NCBI GenBank assembly: GCA_963742305.1
Contig: CAVULN010000016.1
Span: 467,998-531,997 of the forward strand
Length of the DNA: 64,000 bases
From: Roseiarcus sp963742305
GTDB taxonomy: Bacteria; Pseudomonadota; Alphaproteobacteria; Rhizobiales; Beijerinckiaceae
Direction: 5' to 3'
Shown here: positions 19,493 through 29,044 of the stretch, piece by piece
Layout of the letters: each line of letters opens with the position of its first letter
Numbering within the stretch: position 1 is the first letter of the stretch
Made by a program: the position numbers and the translations under genes
The notes under the pieces: model-generated
The model's input: the letters and a program-made list of their open reading frames with translations, nothing else
Databases searched by the model: none
What the model was told of the DNA's origin: nothing

Positions 19493-20272
19493 ATGGTCCA
19501 ACTGACGCTGCCCGAAAACTCCCGCATCAAGACCGGCAAGACCTGGCCGAGGCCGGCGAACGCTGGGCGCGTCACCGAATTCCGCATCTATCGCTGGAAC
19601 CCGGACGACGGCGCAAATCCGCGCATGGACGTTTATTTCGTCGACCGCGACGATTGCGGGCCGATGGTCCTCGACGCGCTCATCTGGATCAAATCCAAGA
19701 TCGATTCGACGCTCACCTTCCGCCGCTCCTGCCGCGAAGGCGTGTGCGGCTCGTGCGCCATGAACATCAACGGGGCCAACACGCTCGCCTGCACCCGCGG
19801 CATCGACGACGTCGCGGCGCCGGTGACGATCTATCCGCTGCCCCATCAGGAGGTGATCAAGGATCTGGTGCCCGATCTCTCGGTCTTCTTCGCCCAGCAC
19901 GCCTCGATCGAGCCATGGCTGAAGACGGTCAGTCCGCCGCCGGAGAAGGAATGGCTCCAGTCGCCCGAGGAGCGGGCGAAGCTCGACGGCCTCTACGAGT
20001 GCATCCTGTGCGCCTGCTGTTCCACGGCGTGCCCCAGCTATTGGTGGAACCAGGACCGCTATCTCGGGCCGGCGGTGCTGCTGCAGGCCTATCGCTGGCT
20101 CATCGACTCGCGCGACGAAGCGAAGGGCGAGCGGCTCGATAATCTCGAGGACCCTTTCCGCCTCTATCGCTGCCACACGATCATGAACTGCGCCCAGACC
20201 TGCCCAAAGGGCCTGAATCCGGCCAAGGCGATCATCAATATCAAGACTATGATGGTCGAGCGGCGGGTGTGA
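19493..20272 (+). CDS. sdhB: Succinate dehydrogenase iron-sulfur subunit
   Basis: This 259-residue electron-transfer subunit has the 2Fe-2S cysteines in CREGVCGSCAMNI and a later cysteine in TLAC. The 4Fe-4S and 3Fe-4S ligands are in CILCACCSTACP and CAQTCPKGLNP. It completes sdhCDAB and passes electrons from SdhA FAD to ubiquinone at SdhCD. Confidence 0.98.
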   Translation: MVQLTLPENSRIKTGKTWPRPANAGRVTEFRIYRWNPDDGANPRMDVYFVDRDDCGPMVLDALIWIKSKIDSTLTFRRSCREGVCGSCAMNINGANTLACTRGIDDVAAPVTIYPLPHQEVIKDLVPDLSVFFAQHASIEPWLKTVSPPPEKEWLQSPEERAKLDGLYECILCACCSTACPSYWWNQDRYLGPAVLLQAYRWLIDSRDEAKGERLDNLEDPFRLYRCHTIMNCAQTCPKGLNPAKAIINIKTMMVERRV

Positions 20273-20455
20273 ACCGTCGCGCTGAACGGAACTTTTCGAC
20301 AGGCTTAAGCGTTTCGGTCAGGCGCCGAAAAACGAAACATCCGCTGGAATCGGCGGGCGAGGCGTGCCACGATCCGAGCGCGAGCGTGACCACCTTGCCC
20401 GGCACAGGCGCTCTTCCGCCTCGCCACGGTGCTGAGACAAACCAACGAGGCCAGA

Positions 20456-21031
20456 ATGACGAAGACGACAGCGAAGGAAACCCACGCGCGAGGGGCCAAG
20501 GACGCCCAAGGGCCCAAGGATGCTTATATCCGCGAGCGCCTTGCCACACCGACCGACCTCAAGGCCGACGCGACGCGGGACATCTCGGCGGCGCTGGCGG
20601 GACTGCTCGCCGACGTCTTCGCGCTCTATCTCAAGACCAAGAACTTCCACTGGCACATGAGCGGGCCCCATTTTCGCGACTATCACCTCCTTCTCGACGA
20701 GCACAGCGATCAGATTTTCGCCATGACCGATCCGATCGCCGAGCGGGCGCGCAAGATCGGCGGGACGACGCTGCACTCGATCGGCGACATTTCGCGGCGC
20801 CAGCGCATTCTCGACAACGACGCCGACTATGTCGATCCGAAGGACATGCTGGCGGAATTGCGCGACGACAACAAGAGCCTGACGGCGACCATGCGCGGGG
20901 TCCATGACGTGTGCGACGAATACGGCGACGTCGCGACGGCCAGCCTCCTCGAGGTGTGGATCGATGAGACCGAGCGGCGGACGTGGTTCCTGTTCGAGGC
21001 GACTCGCGGCGGTCCCGGTCAGAACGACTGA
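20456..21031 (+). CDS. dps: Dps-family ferritin-like DNA-protecting protein
   Basis: Dps stores iron at a ferroxidase centre and protects DNA under oxidative stress or starvation. The ferroxidase signature is KNFHWHMSGPHFRDYH, followed by the acidic LLLDEHSDQIF. The start at 20456 follows a GAGG ribosome site. The lysine/alanine-rich N-terminal tail (about 30 residues) is the sort that contacts DNA. The 3' end overlaps the convergent oxidoreductase gene by 13 bases. The 183-base gap to sdhB contains no recognisable gene. Confidence 0.93.
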   Translation: MTKTTAKETHARGAKDAQGPKDAYIRERLATPTDLKADATRDISAALAGLLADVFALYLKTKNFHWHMSGPHFRDYHLLLDEHSDQIFAMTDPIAERARKIGGTTLHSIGDISRRQRILDNDADYVDPKDMLAELRDDNKSLTATMRGVHDVCDEYGDVATASLLEVWIDETERRTWFLFEATRGGPGQND

Positions 21032-22035
21032 GCGTCGAAGTCGAGCCGGGCGCCGCCCGCCGCGCTCGACCGTTGAGCGGCGTCGATCAGGCGGGCGCAC
21101 AGGATCGCCTCGTCGAGGTTTCCCTTTGCGTCGCCTCTCACCGACGCCAGGAAGTCGGCGGCCACCCCGCCGAACCAATCGGGATGATGCGAGCCTTCCG
21201 ACAAAGCGGGCGACGTCCAGCGGCGCTCACGATCGTTCGACCTTAGGACGACCGCGTCCCCGGCGACGCGGATCTCGCCCTTTTCGCCCTCGATGTCGAT
21301 CGCGTTCGAGCGCTCGTCGGCCGCCCAGGTGAGAAAGATCCGGCTCGCGCCGGCGGTCGTATCGAGTTCGAGCGTCGCCGTGTCTTCCAGCGGCTGCTCG
21401 CGGAAGCGGCGCGTTTCGAGCCGCGCCGCGACGCCAAGCGGAACGCCGGCCCAGCGCATGACGCAATAGAGCGCGTGCCACCCGTGGTCGAAAAGGATGC
21501 CGCCGCCCGCCTGCTCCGGATCGACTCGCCAGTTCGCGACCCCCTCCGCGCTCACCGCGATCGCGGGTTTTGTTCTGAGCGTCCGCCAGCGGACGCTTCG
21601 CACGGCGCCGATCGCGCCCTCGTCAGTCAACGCCGAGATCTTGCGGCAGACCGGAGCATGAAGCCAATTGTGCACGGTATGCACAACGCGGCCCGCGCGC
21701 GCGGCGGCTGCGCCCGCCCGCTTCGCGTCCTCGGCCCGAGTGACCAGCGGCTTTTCGCAGAGCACATGGAGGCCCGCTCCCAGCGCCCGCTCGATCAGCT
21801 CTGCGTGGCTTCCCGGCGGCGCGCAGATGTCGACGAAATCGAGCTCCTCGCGGGCAAGAAGATCATCGATCGTCGCATGCCACCGGCCATCGGGACAGGC
21901 GGCGAGAAAGGCTTGCTCTCGCGCGGGGACGGCGTCGGTCGCGGCGACGATCGTCGCGTCGTCGCGGGCGCGCCAGCCCGGCAGGTGCCCGTTGGCCGCG
22001 ACATTGCCGAAGCCGATGAACGCGCCCTTCAGCAT
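21019..22035 (-). CDS. Gfo/Idh/MocA-family oxidoreductase of the cyclitol cluster
   Basis: This 338-residue NAD(P)-dependent dehydrogenase of the inositol/sugar dehydrogenase superfamily has the Rossmann segment AFIGFGNVAANGH and the family lysine motif VLCEKPLVT. A mixed alpha/beta substrate domain follows from about residue 125. Next to an inositol-3-phosphate synthase and an aminotransferase, it is a good candidate for oxidising a myo-inositol hydroxyl to the ketone that would be aminated; this is inference. It is the last gene of the cluster, 10 bases after the aminotransferase stop. Confidence 0.85.
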   Translation of the reverse strand: MLKGAFIGFGNVAANGHLPGWRARDDATIVAATDAVPAREQAFLAACPDGRWHATIDDLLAREELDFVDICAPPGSHAELIERALGAGLHVLCEKPLVTRAEDAKRAGAAAARAGRVVHTVHNWLHAPVCRKISALTDEGAIGAVRSVRWRTLRTKPAIAVSAEGVANWRVDPEQAGGGILFDHGWHALYCVMRWAGVPLGVAARLETRRFREQPLEDTATLELDTTAGASRIFLTWAADERSNAIDIEGEKGEIRVAGDAVVLRSNDRERRWTSPALSEGSHHPDWFGGVAADFLASVRGDAKGNLDEAILCARLIDAAQRSSAAGGARLDFDAQSF

Positions 22036-22045
22036 GGAAGAGCGG

Positions 22046-23405
22046 TCAGTCGAGCGAGAACCGGCGCGCGATCGCGGCGAACGACTGGTCGAGGATCTCG
22101 ACTCCGCGCAACGCCTCGTCCTCGGTGATGACGAGCGGAGGATTGATGCGGATGACGTTGGAATAGGACATGGTGATGAGGCCGCGCTCGAGCGCCTCGT
22201 GGAACAGGGCGCGGGTGATGGTCTTGTCCAGCGGCGACCTTGGTCTTGCGGTCGGCGACCATCTCGACGCCGATCATGAGGCCCCGTCCGCGCACGTCGC
22301 CGATGAAGCGGTATTTGTCCTGAAGGCGCTTCAGCGCCTCGAGCATCTTGGCGCCGACCCGGGCGGAATTCTCGACCAGCTTCTCGTCGAGGATGACCTC
22401 GACCGCCGCAAGGCCGGCGGCGGAAGCGAGCGGATTGCCGCCGTAGCTGGACGAGCTCCCGCTCGGGTCCCCGAAGGGTTTCGCGGACATGCGCTCATAG
22501 GACGAAGCCACGGCGCTTAGCGGAAAGCCGCCCCCGATCCCCTTGCCGATCGTCATGATGTCCGGCTTGAGCCCGAACTGGTCGGAGGCCCACATCGTCC
22601 CGGTGCGCCCGAAGCCGGTCAGGATTTCGTCGGCGATCAGCAGCGCGCCGCATTCGTCGGCGATGTCGCGCACCGCGTGAATGAACTCGTCGGGCGGGAT
22701 CACATTGCCGGCCGTGCCCTGCATCGGCTCGATGATGATCGCGGCGACCTCGCCCTGGGTGTCGTTCTTGATCACGTTGCGCAGATGCTCGGCGCAGGCG
22801 ATCCCGCAGGACGGATATTGAAGGTTGAACGGGCAGCGATAGCAGTCGGCGTAAGGCGAATGATGCATGCCCGGCGGGAACGGACCCTGGTGGTTGCGAT
22901 AGCCGCCGCCGAGCAGGCCCATCACGCCTGCGGTCTTGCCGTGGTAGCCGCCCCAAAAGCCGATGAACTCGAACTTCTTGCTGACCGACTTGGCGAGGCG
23001 GAACGCGGCCTCGACCGCCTCCGCGCCGCCCGAGAACAGCTGAATATGGGTGATCCCGTCGGGCAGAAGCGCCCTCACCAGATTGAGGAAATGAGCGCGC
23101 GTCTCGGTGGTGAAGCTGCCGAAGGTCACCCGCTCGAGCTGCTCCTTGAGCCGCTGAACGTAGTGGGGGTGGCAATGGCCGAGACTGCCGATCGCGATGC
23201 CGGCGATGAAATCGAGATATTCGTTGCCGTCGACATCGGTGAGGACGCAGCCCTTGGCGTGATCGACGGCGATTTGCGAATAGAGCGCGATCGATTGCAG
23301 CCCCGGCGCCATCGCCTCGGCCTCATGATCGAAGATCGCCTTCGATTTGGGGCCGGGCACGACGCGGCGCTCAAATGCGCTGTTGCGGGAGGAAATTTCG
23401 TTCAA
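22046..23405 (-). CDS. Class III PLP aminotransferase of the cyclitol cluster (one frameshift near 22238)
   Basis: This fold-type I aminotransferase has the class III signatures HGKTAGVMG, IIIEPMQGTAG, ADEILTGFGRTG and the PLP lysine in MTIGKGIGGGFPLS. It starts at TTG 23405 with an AAGGAA ribosome site. The frame is lost by one extra base after VADRKTKV; the next frame continues as a normal C-terminus (for example INPPLVI and the final FSLD) to TGA 22046-22048. Inferred role: transamination of a keto-cyclitol to an aminocyclitol. An ordinary omega-amino acid aminotransferase is the alternative. Confidence 0.88.
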
Positions 23406-23409
23406 AGGG

Positions 23410-24262
23410 TCAGTTCCTTGCTGAAGCGACCAAGCGCGGACGCCGCCGGAAACGCTCGATCAGGCAGTCGGCGATCGCCTCAGCGGCGCGATCGCGATAG
23501 AGAGCATAGCTCGGCCAGGCGTTGAGGTCGATGATCGTGGGCTCGCCGTCAGCCTTGATGACGGCGTCGCCGCCGAAGATCTCCAATCCAAGCGCCGCCG
23601 CCGCGCCGAACGCGGCCTTGCTCAGGCGCGCCTGCGTCGAAGGCATGACCCAGCATTCCCTTGTCGCGGTGATAGAACCATTGGAACCAGCCGACGTCAT
23701 TCGGCCCCGCGGCGTTCCGGACGCCGTAGAATTTGACCAGGTCGCCCGCCACATGCTCCTGGGCGACGACAAACGGGACGCCGCGGTCGGCGAAACGGCG
23801 CAACGCCTCGCGCCAGCCCGTCTCCGAGGCGGCGTACATCACATCGTCGCGCTGGGTCGCATGGAAATCGTAGCGCTTGATCCAGGCGCAGTCGGCCGGC
23901 CGGGGCGTGTTCGCGTCGGCGGCGACGATCCAGCTCCTCGGCGCCGGCACGTTGTGGCGCGTGAACAGTTCGACCATCCGGTGGCGGTAGGTGTTGCGAA
24001 TGGCGACAGCCGAGTTGACGACGATCGAACCCGCCTTCTCCATCTCCGCTAGCGAATCGAGAACCGCTCCCCGCTCGCACATGACGAACAGGTTGGCGGC
24101 GGAGGTTTCGTTCAAAGCGTCGGCGGCGACAAGTTCGACGCTATAGCCCCGCTCCTTCATCGCCTCGGCGACCCGCCGCATGATGGCGGCGTCGTCCTCG
24201 ACGCGGCCCGGCGAGTGGGCGGGCTCGCGCAGCACGCCCATGCAGGAAAGGCCTCGGCTCAT
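23410..24262 (-). CDS. ATP-grasp ligase-like protein of the cyclitol cluster (one frameshift near 23637)
   Basis: About 284 residues resemble ATP-grasp (RimK-like) ligases, which join a carboxylate to an amine via an acyl phosphate. Visible segments are the lysine strand CAWIKRYDFHA, VVAQEHVAGDLVKFYG and the metal-binding end GDAVIKADGEPTIIDLNAWPS, carrying the D and N ligands. One extra base separates LGHAFDA from RLSKAAFGAAAALGL. ATG 24262 overlaps the stop of the upstream nucleotidyltransferase as ATGA. In this cluster it could attach an amino acid to an aminocyclitol; that is inference. Confidence 0.78.
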
Positions 24263-24987
24263 GAGCCCATGACCTCAGGCCGGCGGTCGAGACCGGCCGA
24301 TTCGGCGGCCTCCACGTCGTGGGCGCGATCGATGTCGAACACGAGCGGCACAACGACGCCATAGACCGGCGCGCCGCTGTCGACCAGCCATTTGAGATAG
24401 TCGCGGAGGCGGCTGAAGTCCGCGGAAGGCGCTGCGGCGGGCTCAGCGGGAACCCAGTAGAGGCCGGCGGTGACGTGACTGCCGCTATTTCCCCCAAGCC
24501 GCCGGACGCGCCCATCCCCGTCGAGATCGGCCCACAAGGGATTGTCGTCGTCGACATGGGGCGTGAGGCCGAGCACAAAGGCGTCCCTCGGAAAGCCCGC
24601 GGCCGTTTTGACGAAATGCTGAAAGGCGTCGGCCGCCATGACCGAATCGACGGTGGTGATGAGCGCCGGCGCGCCGGCGAGCCGGTCCGCGACGAGCCTG
24701 AAGCTCACATAGGACGAGGGGGTCGTGCGCACGATCACGTCGAGGTCGAGATCGCGGCCGTGGTCGTGGAGCCATTGCCGGCAATCGGCGCTTTCTTCGT
24801 TGACGATGACCGTCACGTAGCGAACGCTCGCCCCGCGAAACCGGTCCAGAGCGTGCTCGATCAGGGGCCGCCCGCCGACCGGAATCATCGGCTTGCTGAC
24901 GCGATAGCCGTCGCGCTTGAGGCGCGTCCCCTGGCCGGCGGCGATGACGCCTCCGCGCAGGGCAAGAGAGGCGGGCGCGCCGGTCAC
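24259..24987 (-). CDS. NTP-transferase family protein (sugar/polyol-phosphate nucleotidyltransferase)
   Basis: This 242-residue nucleotidyltransferase fold has VIAAGQGTRL, the lysine motif SKPMIPVGG and the metal-binding aspartate in ITTVDSVM. GTG 24987 overlaps the HAD stop as GTGA. Starting further upstream would read through the HAD gene in another frame. It would activate a phosphorylated polyol or aminocyclitol with CTP or another NTP; inositol-1-phosphate cytidylyltransferases belong to the same superfamily. The substrate is not determinable here. Confidence 0.82.
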   Translation of the reverse strand: MTGAPASLALRGGVIAAGQGTRLKRDGYRVSKPMIPVGGRPLIEHALDRFRGASVRYVTVIVNEESADCRQWLHDHGRDLDLDVIVRTTPSSYVSFRLVADRLAGAPALITTVDSVMAADAFQHFVKTAAGFPRDAFVLGLTPHVDDDNPLWADLDGDGRVRRLGGNSGSHVTAGLYWVPAEPAAAPSADFSRLRDYLKWLVDSGAPVYGVVVPLVFDIDRAHDVEAAESAGLDRRPEVMGS

Positions 24988-25688
24988 GTCAGAACGCCGA
25001 TGAGATCTGGCAGGCGGGTCAAGGCGGCGAGAGGGGGCGGGGCTGGACGTTCCGCGGCCTGAACCTCCGCAGGCGCGATCCAGACGAATCCCATGCTCAG
25101 GCGCCGCGCGCCCTCCCCGTCCCGTCGAAGCGAATCGCCGACCATCACGGCGGTCTCCGGGCGTCCGTTCAGCGCGGACAGCGCGGCGTGAAAGATCGCG
25201 GGCTCCGGCTTGCCTGCGCCGAGGCGCTCGCTGTCCGCCATGACCCCGAACAGCGGAGCGAGCCCCGCGCTCTCGCACACCCCCTCGAGATTGCCATAGA
25301 AGTTGGACACGATCCCCAGCCGATAGCGTTCGGCGAGCGCCTCGAGGACCGGCCGGTTGCGGGCGAAGGCCTCGGACGCGCCGGCCAGGAATCGCGAGCC
25401 CACGCGCTCGCCCCGGGCGCCCCCCTTGTCCGTTTCGCCCGCGCCCCGGCGCGCAAGCTCCGCCTCGAGATTGGCGGTGAGCCTCATGACCGTTTCCTTA
25501 AGCCCGGTCGAAGGCGCAAGCGCGCCGACAAGCGCGTCGTCGGCCGCATGGAAAGCCGGCGCGAAAACATCGGCCGGCATGTCCAGGCCCTCGGCGCGAT
25601 AGAGCGCGTGGAAGCGTTCCTTCCACGCCACCCCGTCAGAGTCGAGCGTGCCGCCGAAATCGAACAGCACCGTTTCGATTCGTTGCAC
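24984..25688 (-). CDS. HAD-superfamily phosphatase of the cyclitol cluster
   Basis: This 234-residue HAD hydrolase has motif I DFGGTLDSDG, motif II GIVSNFYG, motif III AGKPEPAIF and motif IV AVMVGDSLRRD, with a helical cap. It starts at GTG 25688. Placed directly after the inositol-3-phosphate synthase gene (114-base gap), it may dephosphorylate inositol-3-phosphate to myo-inositol, a role usually served by a different fold; this is inference from context. Its stop is coupled to the nucleotidyltransferase start. Confidence 0.85.
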   Translation of the reverse strand: MQRIETVLFDFGGTLDSDGVAWKERFHALYRAEGLDMPADVFAPAFHAADDALVGALAPSTGLKETVMRLTANLEAELARRGAGETDKGGARGERVGSRFLAGASEAFARNRPVLEALAERYRLGIVSNFYGNLEGVCESAGLAPLFGVMADSERLGAGKPEPAIFHAALSALNGRPETAVMVGDSLRRDGEGARRLSMGFVWIAPAEVQAAERPAPPPLAALTRLPDLIGVLT

Positions 25689-25802
25689 TTACTATGTTCC
25701 TTTGAGCGCGACACGTCGCGCTCGGTTCCGCGCAACGGCGCGGGCGCGCGTTCGCGCTTCGGCCAAAGGCGACGATCGGTTCCGATCATCGCGCCTTGCA
25801 CT

Positions 25803-26951
25803 CTACCTGCGGCCGCGGCCCGCGACCTTCGCGCTCTTCGGCGCCTCTCCCGGGAGATCGAAAGGCTTGCCCTCGATGAACGCGTTGCAGGCGTCGTGCG
25901 CCACGCTGTCGCGCATCTGACGAGGCGGGCTCTTCATGAAATAGGACGACGGACCCTCGAGCGGCCCGCCGATCCCGCGCTCGAGCCCAAGCTTCGCACA
26001 GCGCAGGGCGTCGATGACGACGCCGGCGCTATTCGAGGAATCCTGCACCGAGAGTCTCAGCTCGATCTCGAGCGGCGCATCGCCGAAGCCGCGCCCCTCC
26101 ATGCGGATGAAGGCAATCTTGTTGTCGCGCTGCCAGGGAATGTAGTCCGATGGCCCGATATGGATGTCGGCGTCGTCCAGCCGCTCGTCGAGCTGCGACT
26201 GCACAGACTCGGTCTTGGACACTTTCTTCGACTTGAGGCGCTTGCGCTCCAGCATGTTGAGGAAGTCGGTGTTGCCGGCGGTGTTGAGCTGGTAGGTGCG
26301 GTCCACAGCCACGCCGCGATCGGCGAACAGGCGCGCGAGCGAACGATGGACGATGGTCGCCCCGACCTGGCTCTTGATGTCGTCGCCGACGATCGGCACG
26401 CGGGCGTCCTCGAACTTCTTCGCCCATTCCGGGTCGGACGCCAGGAAGACGGGGATGCAGTTCACCAGGGCGACGCCCGCGTCGAGGCAGGCCTGCGCGT
26501 AGTGCCTGGCGGCCTTGTCGGAGCCGACCGGGAGATAGCAGAGCAGCACCTCCGCGCCGGACTTGCGCAGAGCCTCGGTGATGTCGGTCGGCTCGAGGTC
26601 GGCGGGGCGGAAGGCCTCGTCATCGCTGTAATCGGCCATATGGGCGGCGACCCCGTCGAGCGTCGGTCCCATCTGTACGACGACATTGGAGACGGGCAGC
26701 GAGCTCTGGAAGACGCGGGTGTTGTTCGGCTTGGCGAAGATCGCTTCCTCGAGCGGCCGGCCGACCTTGCGCTTGTCGACGTCGAAGGCGGCGACGAACT
26801 CGACGTCGCAGGCCCGGTAGCCGCCGATCACCTGATGCATGACGCCGTCGATCGCGGCGTTGCGGCGGTTGCGATAATATTCCACGCCCTGCACCAGCGC
26901 GCTGGCGCAATTGCCGACTCCGGCGATGGCGACCTTGATGTTTTTCTGCAT
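25803..26951 (-). CDS. ino1: Inositol-3-phosphate synthase
   Basis: This NAD-dependent isomerase converts glucose-6-phosphate to 1D-myo-inositol-3-phosphate. The 382-residue protein is of the compact prokaryotic (actinobacterial-like) type. NAD binding is at AIAGVGNCASALVQG. Characteristic segments are QMGPTLDGVA, VPIVGDDIKSQVGAT, the NTAGNTDFLNM loop with adjacent lysines, and LSVQDSSNSAGVVIDALR. It is the first gene of the cyclitol cluster and lies 115 bases downstream of shc on the same strand. No CDP-alcohol phosphatidyltransferase is nearby, so phosphatidylinositol synthesis is not indicated. Confidence 0.94.
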   Translation of the reverse strand: MQKNIKVAIAGVGNCASALVQGVEYYRNRRNAAIDGVMHQVIGGYRACDVEFVAAFDVDKRKVGRPLEEAIFAKPNNTRVFQSSLPVSNVVVQMGPTLDGVAAHMADYSDDEAFRPADLEPTDITEALRKSGAEVLLCYLPVGSDKAARHYAQACLDAGVALVNCIPVFLASDPEWAKKFEDARVPIVGDDIKSQVGATIVHRSLARLFADRGVAVDRTYQLNTAGNTDFLNMLERKRLKSKKVSKTESVQSQLDERLDDADIHIGPSDYIPWQRDNKIAFIRMEGRGFGDAPLEIELRLSVQDSSNSAGVVIDALRCAKLGLERGIGGPLEGPSSYFMKSPPRQMRDSVAHDACNAFIEGKPFDLPGEAPKSAKVAGRGRR

Positions 26952-27066
26952 ACGGTCAGTAATCTCCGCGGCGCCCGCTGACAGAATCGGCGGAGGCCGC
27001 TTTTATCCACGGGCTAACGAAAAGCCAGCATATACCTGACCGGATCGCGACCGCAAAGCGCCGCCT

Positions 27067-29044
27067 TCACATCCCAAAGGCAGGCGCCCGGCTGTTGCCG
27101 CGCTTGAGGTTGCGATAGCGGGCGAGCGCCCAGAGGGGGAAGAACTTCGAATAGCCGTGGTAGCGCAGGTAAAAGACGCGCGGAAACCCGGTCGCGGTGT
27201 GGAACGGCTCGTTCCAGAAGCCATCGTCTCCCTGGGTCGAGCCGAGATAGGCAATCCCGCGGGCGACGGCGGGATGATCGGTCTCTCCCGCCGCCATCAA
27301 CCCGAGCAGGGCCCACGCGGTCTGCGAGGCCGTACTGGGGGCTGCTGCATAGCCCTTATAGTCCAGCCGGTAGCTCCCGGCGCTCTCCCCCCACCCCCCG
27401 TCGGCGTTCTGGATTCGCTCAAGCCACGCGACGGCGCGTCGCACGGGCTCCGATCGCGGGTCCTGGCTTGCGATCGCCAGCGCGCACAGCGCGGACCAGG
27501 TTCCGTAGATGTAGTTCATGCCCCAGCGGCCGAACCAGCTTCCGTCCTTCTCCTGCTGGGCAAGGAGGGCGTCGATGCCGCGCTTGAGGACCGGGCTTGT
27601 CGCGCGCGTCTCGCCGAGCTGGGCGAGCATCGAGACGCAGCGCGCGGTGACGTCCGCGGTCGGCGGGTCGAGCAGCGCGCCATGGTCGGCGAACGGGATG
27701 TGGTTGAGGTAATAGTAGGTATTGTCCGCGTCGAAGGCAGCCCACGCGCCGTCGCGGCTCTGCAGGCCCTCGATCCATTCGCGTGCGCGGGCGATCGCCT
27801 GCGAATGGGCGCCCGGACCCGCGGTCACGCCGCCGCGGTCCGCGCGGTTCATCGCCATCGCCACCACCGCGGTGTCGTCGAGATCGGGATAGTGCGGATT
27901 GGCGTACTGGAACGCCCAGCCGCCCGGCCGCGACATTCGGACGCTGGACGGCCCAGTCGCCCTTGACGTCGAGCACCTGGAGGGGGGCGAGCCAGTCGAG
28001 CGCCGCGCGCACTGGCCTCGACCCCGCGTCACCGCCTGCTTCAAGCAGCGCGTGGGCGGCGAGCGCGGTGTCCCAGACGGGCGAGAGACAGGGCTGGCAA
28101 TAGGCCTCGTCCTTGCCGACGACGAGCAGCTTCTCGATCGACCGGCGCGCCGCGACGAGATGGGGATGGTCGGGCGGATAGCCGAGCGCGTCGTACATCA
28201 AGACGGTGTTGGCCATCGCGGGATAGATCGCGCCGAGGCCGTCCTCGCCATTCAGGCGTTCGGTCACGAAAGCCTCCGCGGCCTTAATGGCGCGGCGGCG
28301 TAGGGATGGGGGAAAGAAAGGCTCGGCGCGCTTGAGCAGCCAGTCGATCCCGCCGAAGAGCTTGACCCCCGCCCATGCCTGATGCGCGCCCTTCGGCCAG
28401 TGGCGCACGGTTTCCGGCGGCGCGACGAAGAGCTCCGGGATCGTGACGCCGCGCGGATTGGCGGCGCGCGGTTTCAGCGCCTGCAGCACCAGCAGCGGGA
28501 CCATGACCGTGCGCGCCCAATAGGAGACCTTGTCGAGATGGAAGGGGAACCAGCGCGGCAGAAGCATGATTTCGACCGGCATGGTCGGCACGCCGCGCCA
28601 TGGGATGGCGCCGTAGAGCGCCAGCAGAAAGCGGGTGAAGACGTTGCTGCTCGCGGCGCCGCCATGAGCGAGAATCGCTTCGCGCGCGCGGGCCATATGC
28701 GGCGCCTGAGGATCGTCGCCGATCATTTTCAGCCCGAAATAGGCTTTCACGCTGGCGCTCATGTCGAACGGCCCGGCGTGAACGAGCGGCCAGCCGCCAT
28801 GCTCGCCCTGAATGCGGCGAAGATAGACCGCGATCAGGCGCTCGAGCTTGAGATCCGGCTCCTCGCCGCGAAAGTGCCTCAGGAGCACATATTCGGCCGG
28901 GATCGTCGCGTCGGCCTCGAGTTCGAAACACCAGTGGCCGTCCTCATGCTGGCGGGCGAGCAGCGCCTCCGTCGCGCGCGAGATATGGCGCTCGAGCGCC
29001 TCCGGCGTGGGCGCCACTTGCGATGGATCGAGAGCGACGTTCAT
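27067..29044 (-). CDS. shc: Squalene-hopene cyclase (one frameshift near 27931)
   Basis: This monotopic membrane cyclase converts squalene to hopene/diplopterol. The catalytic DxDD motif is in YPDLDDTAVVAMA. Several QW-type repeats are visible (for example GGWPLVHAG, DGAWAAFDADN, DGSWFGRWG, DGGWGESAGSY). About 658 residues is normal for the family. The frame breaks near 27928-27934 in a run of CGGCCG between VQRPNV and RPGGWAFQY. ATG 29044 overlaps the hpnE stop as ATGA. It is the last hopanoid gene (also called hpnF). Confidence 0.95.
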
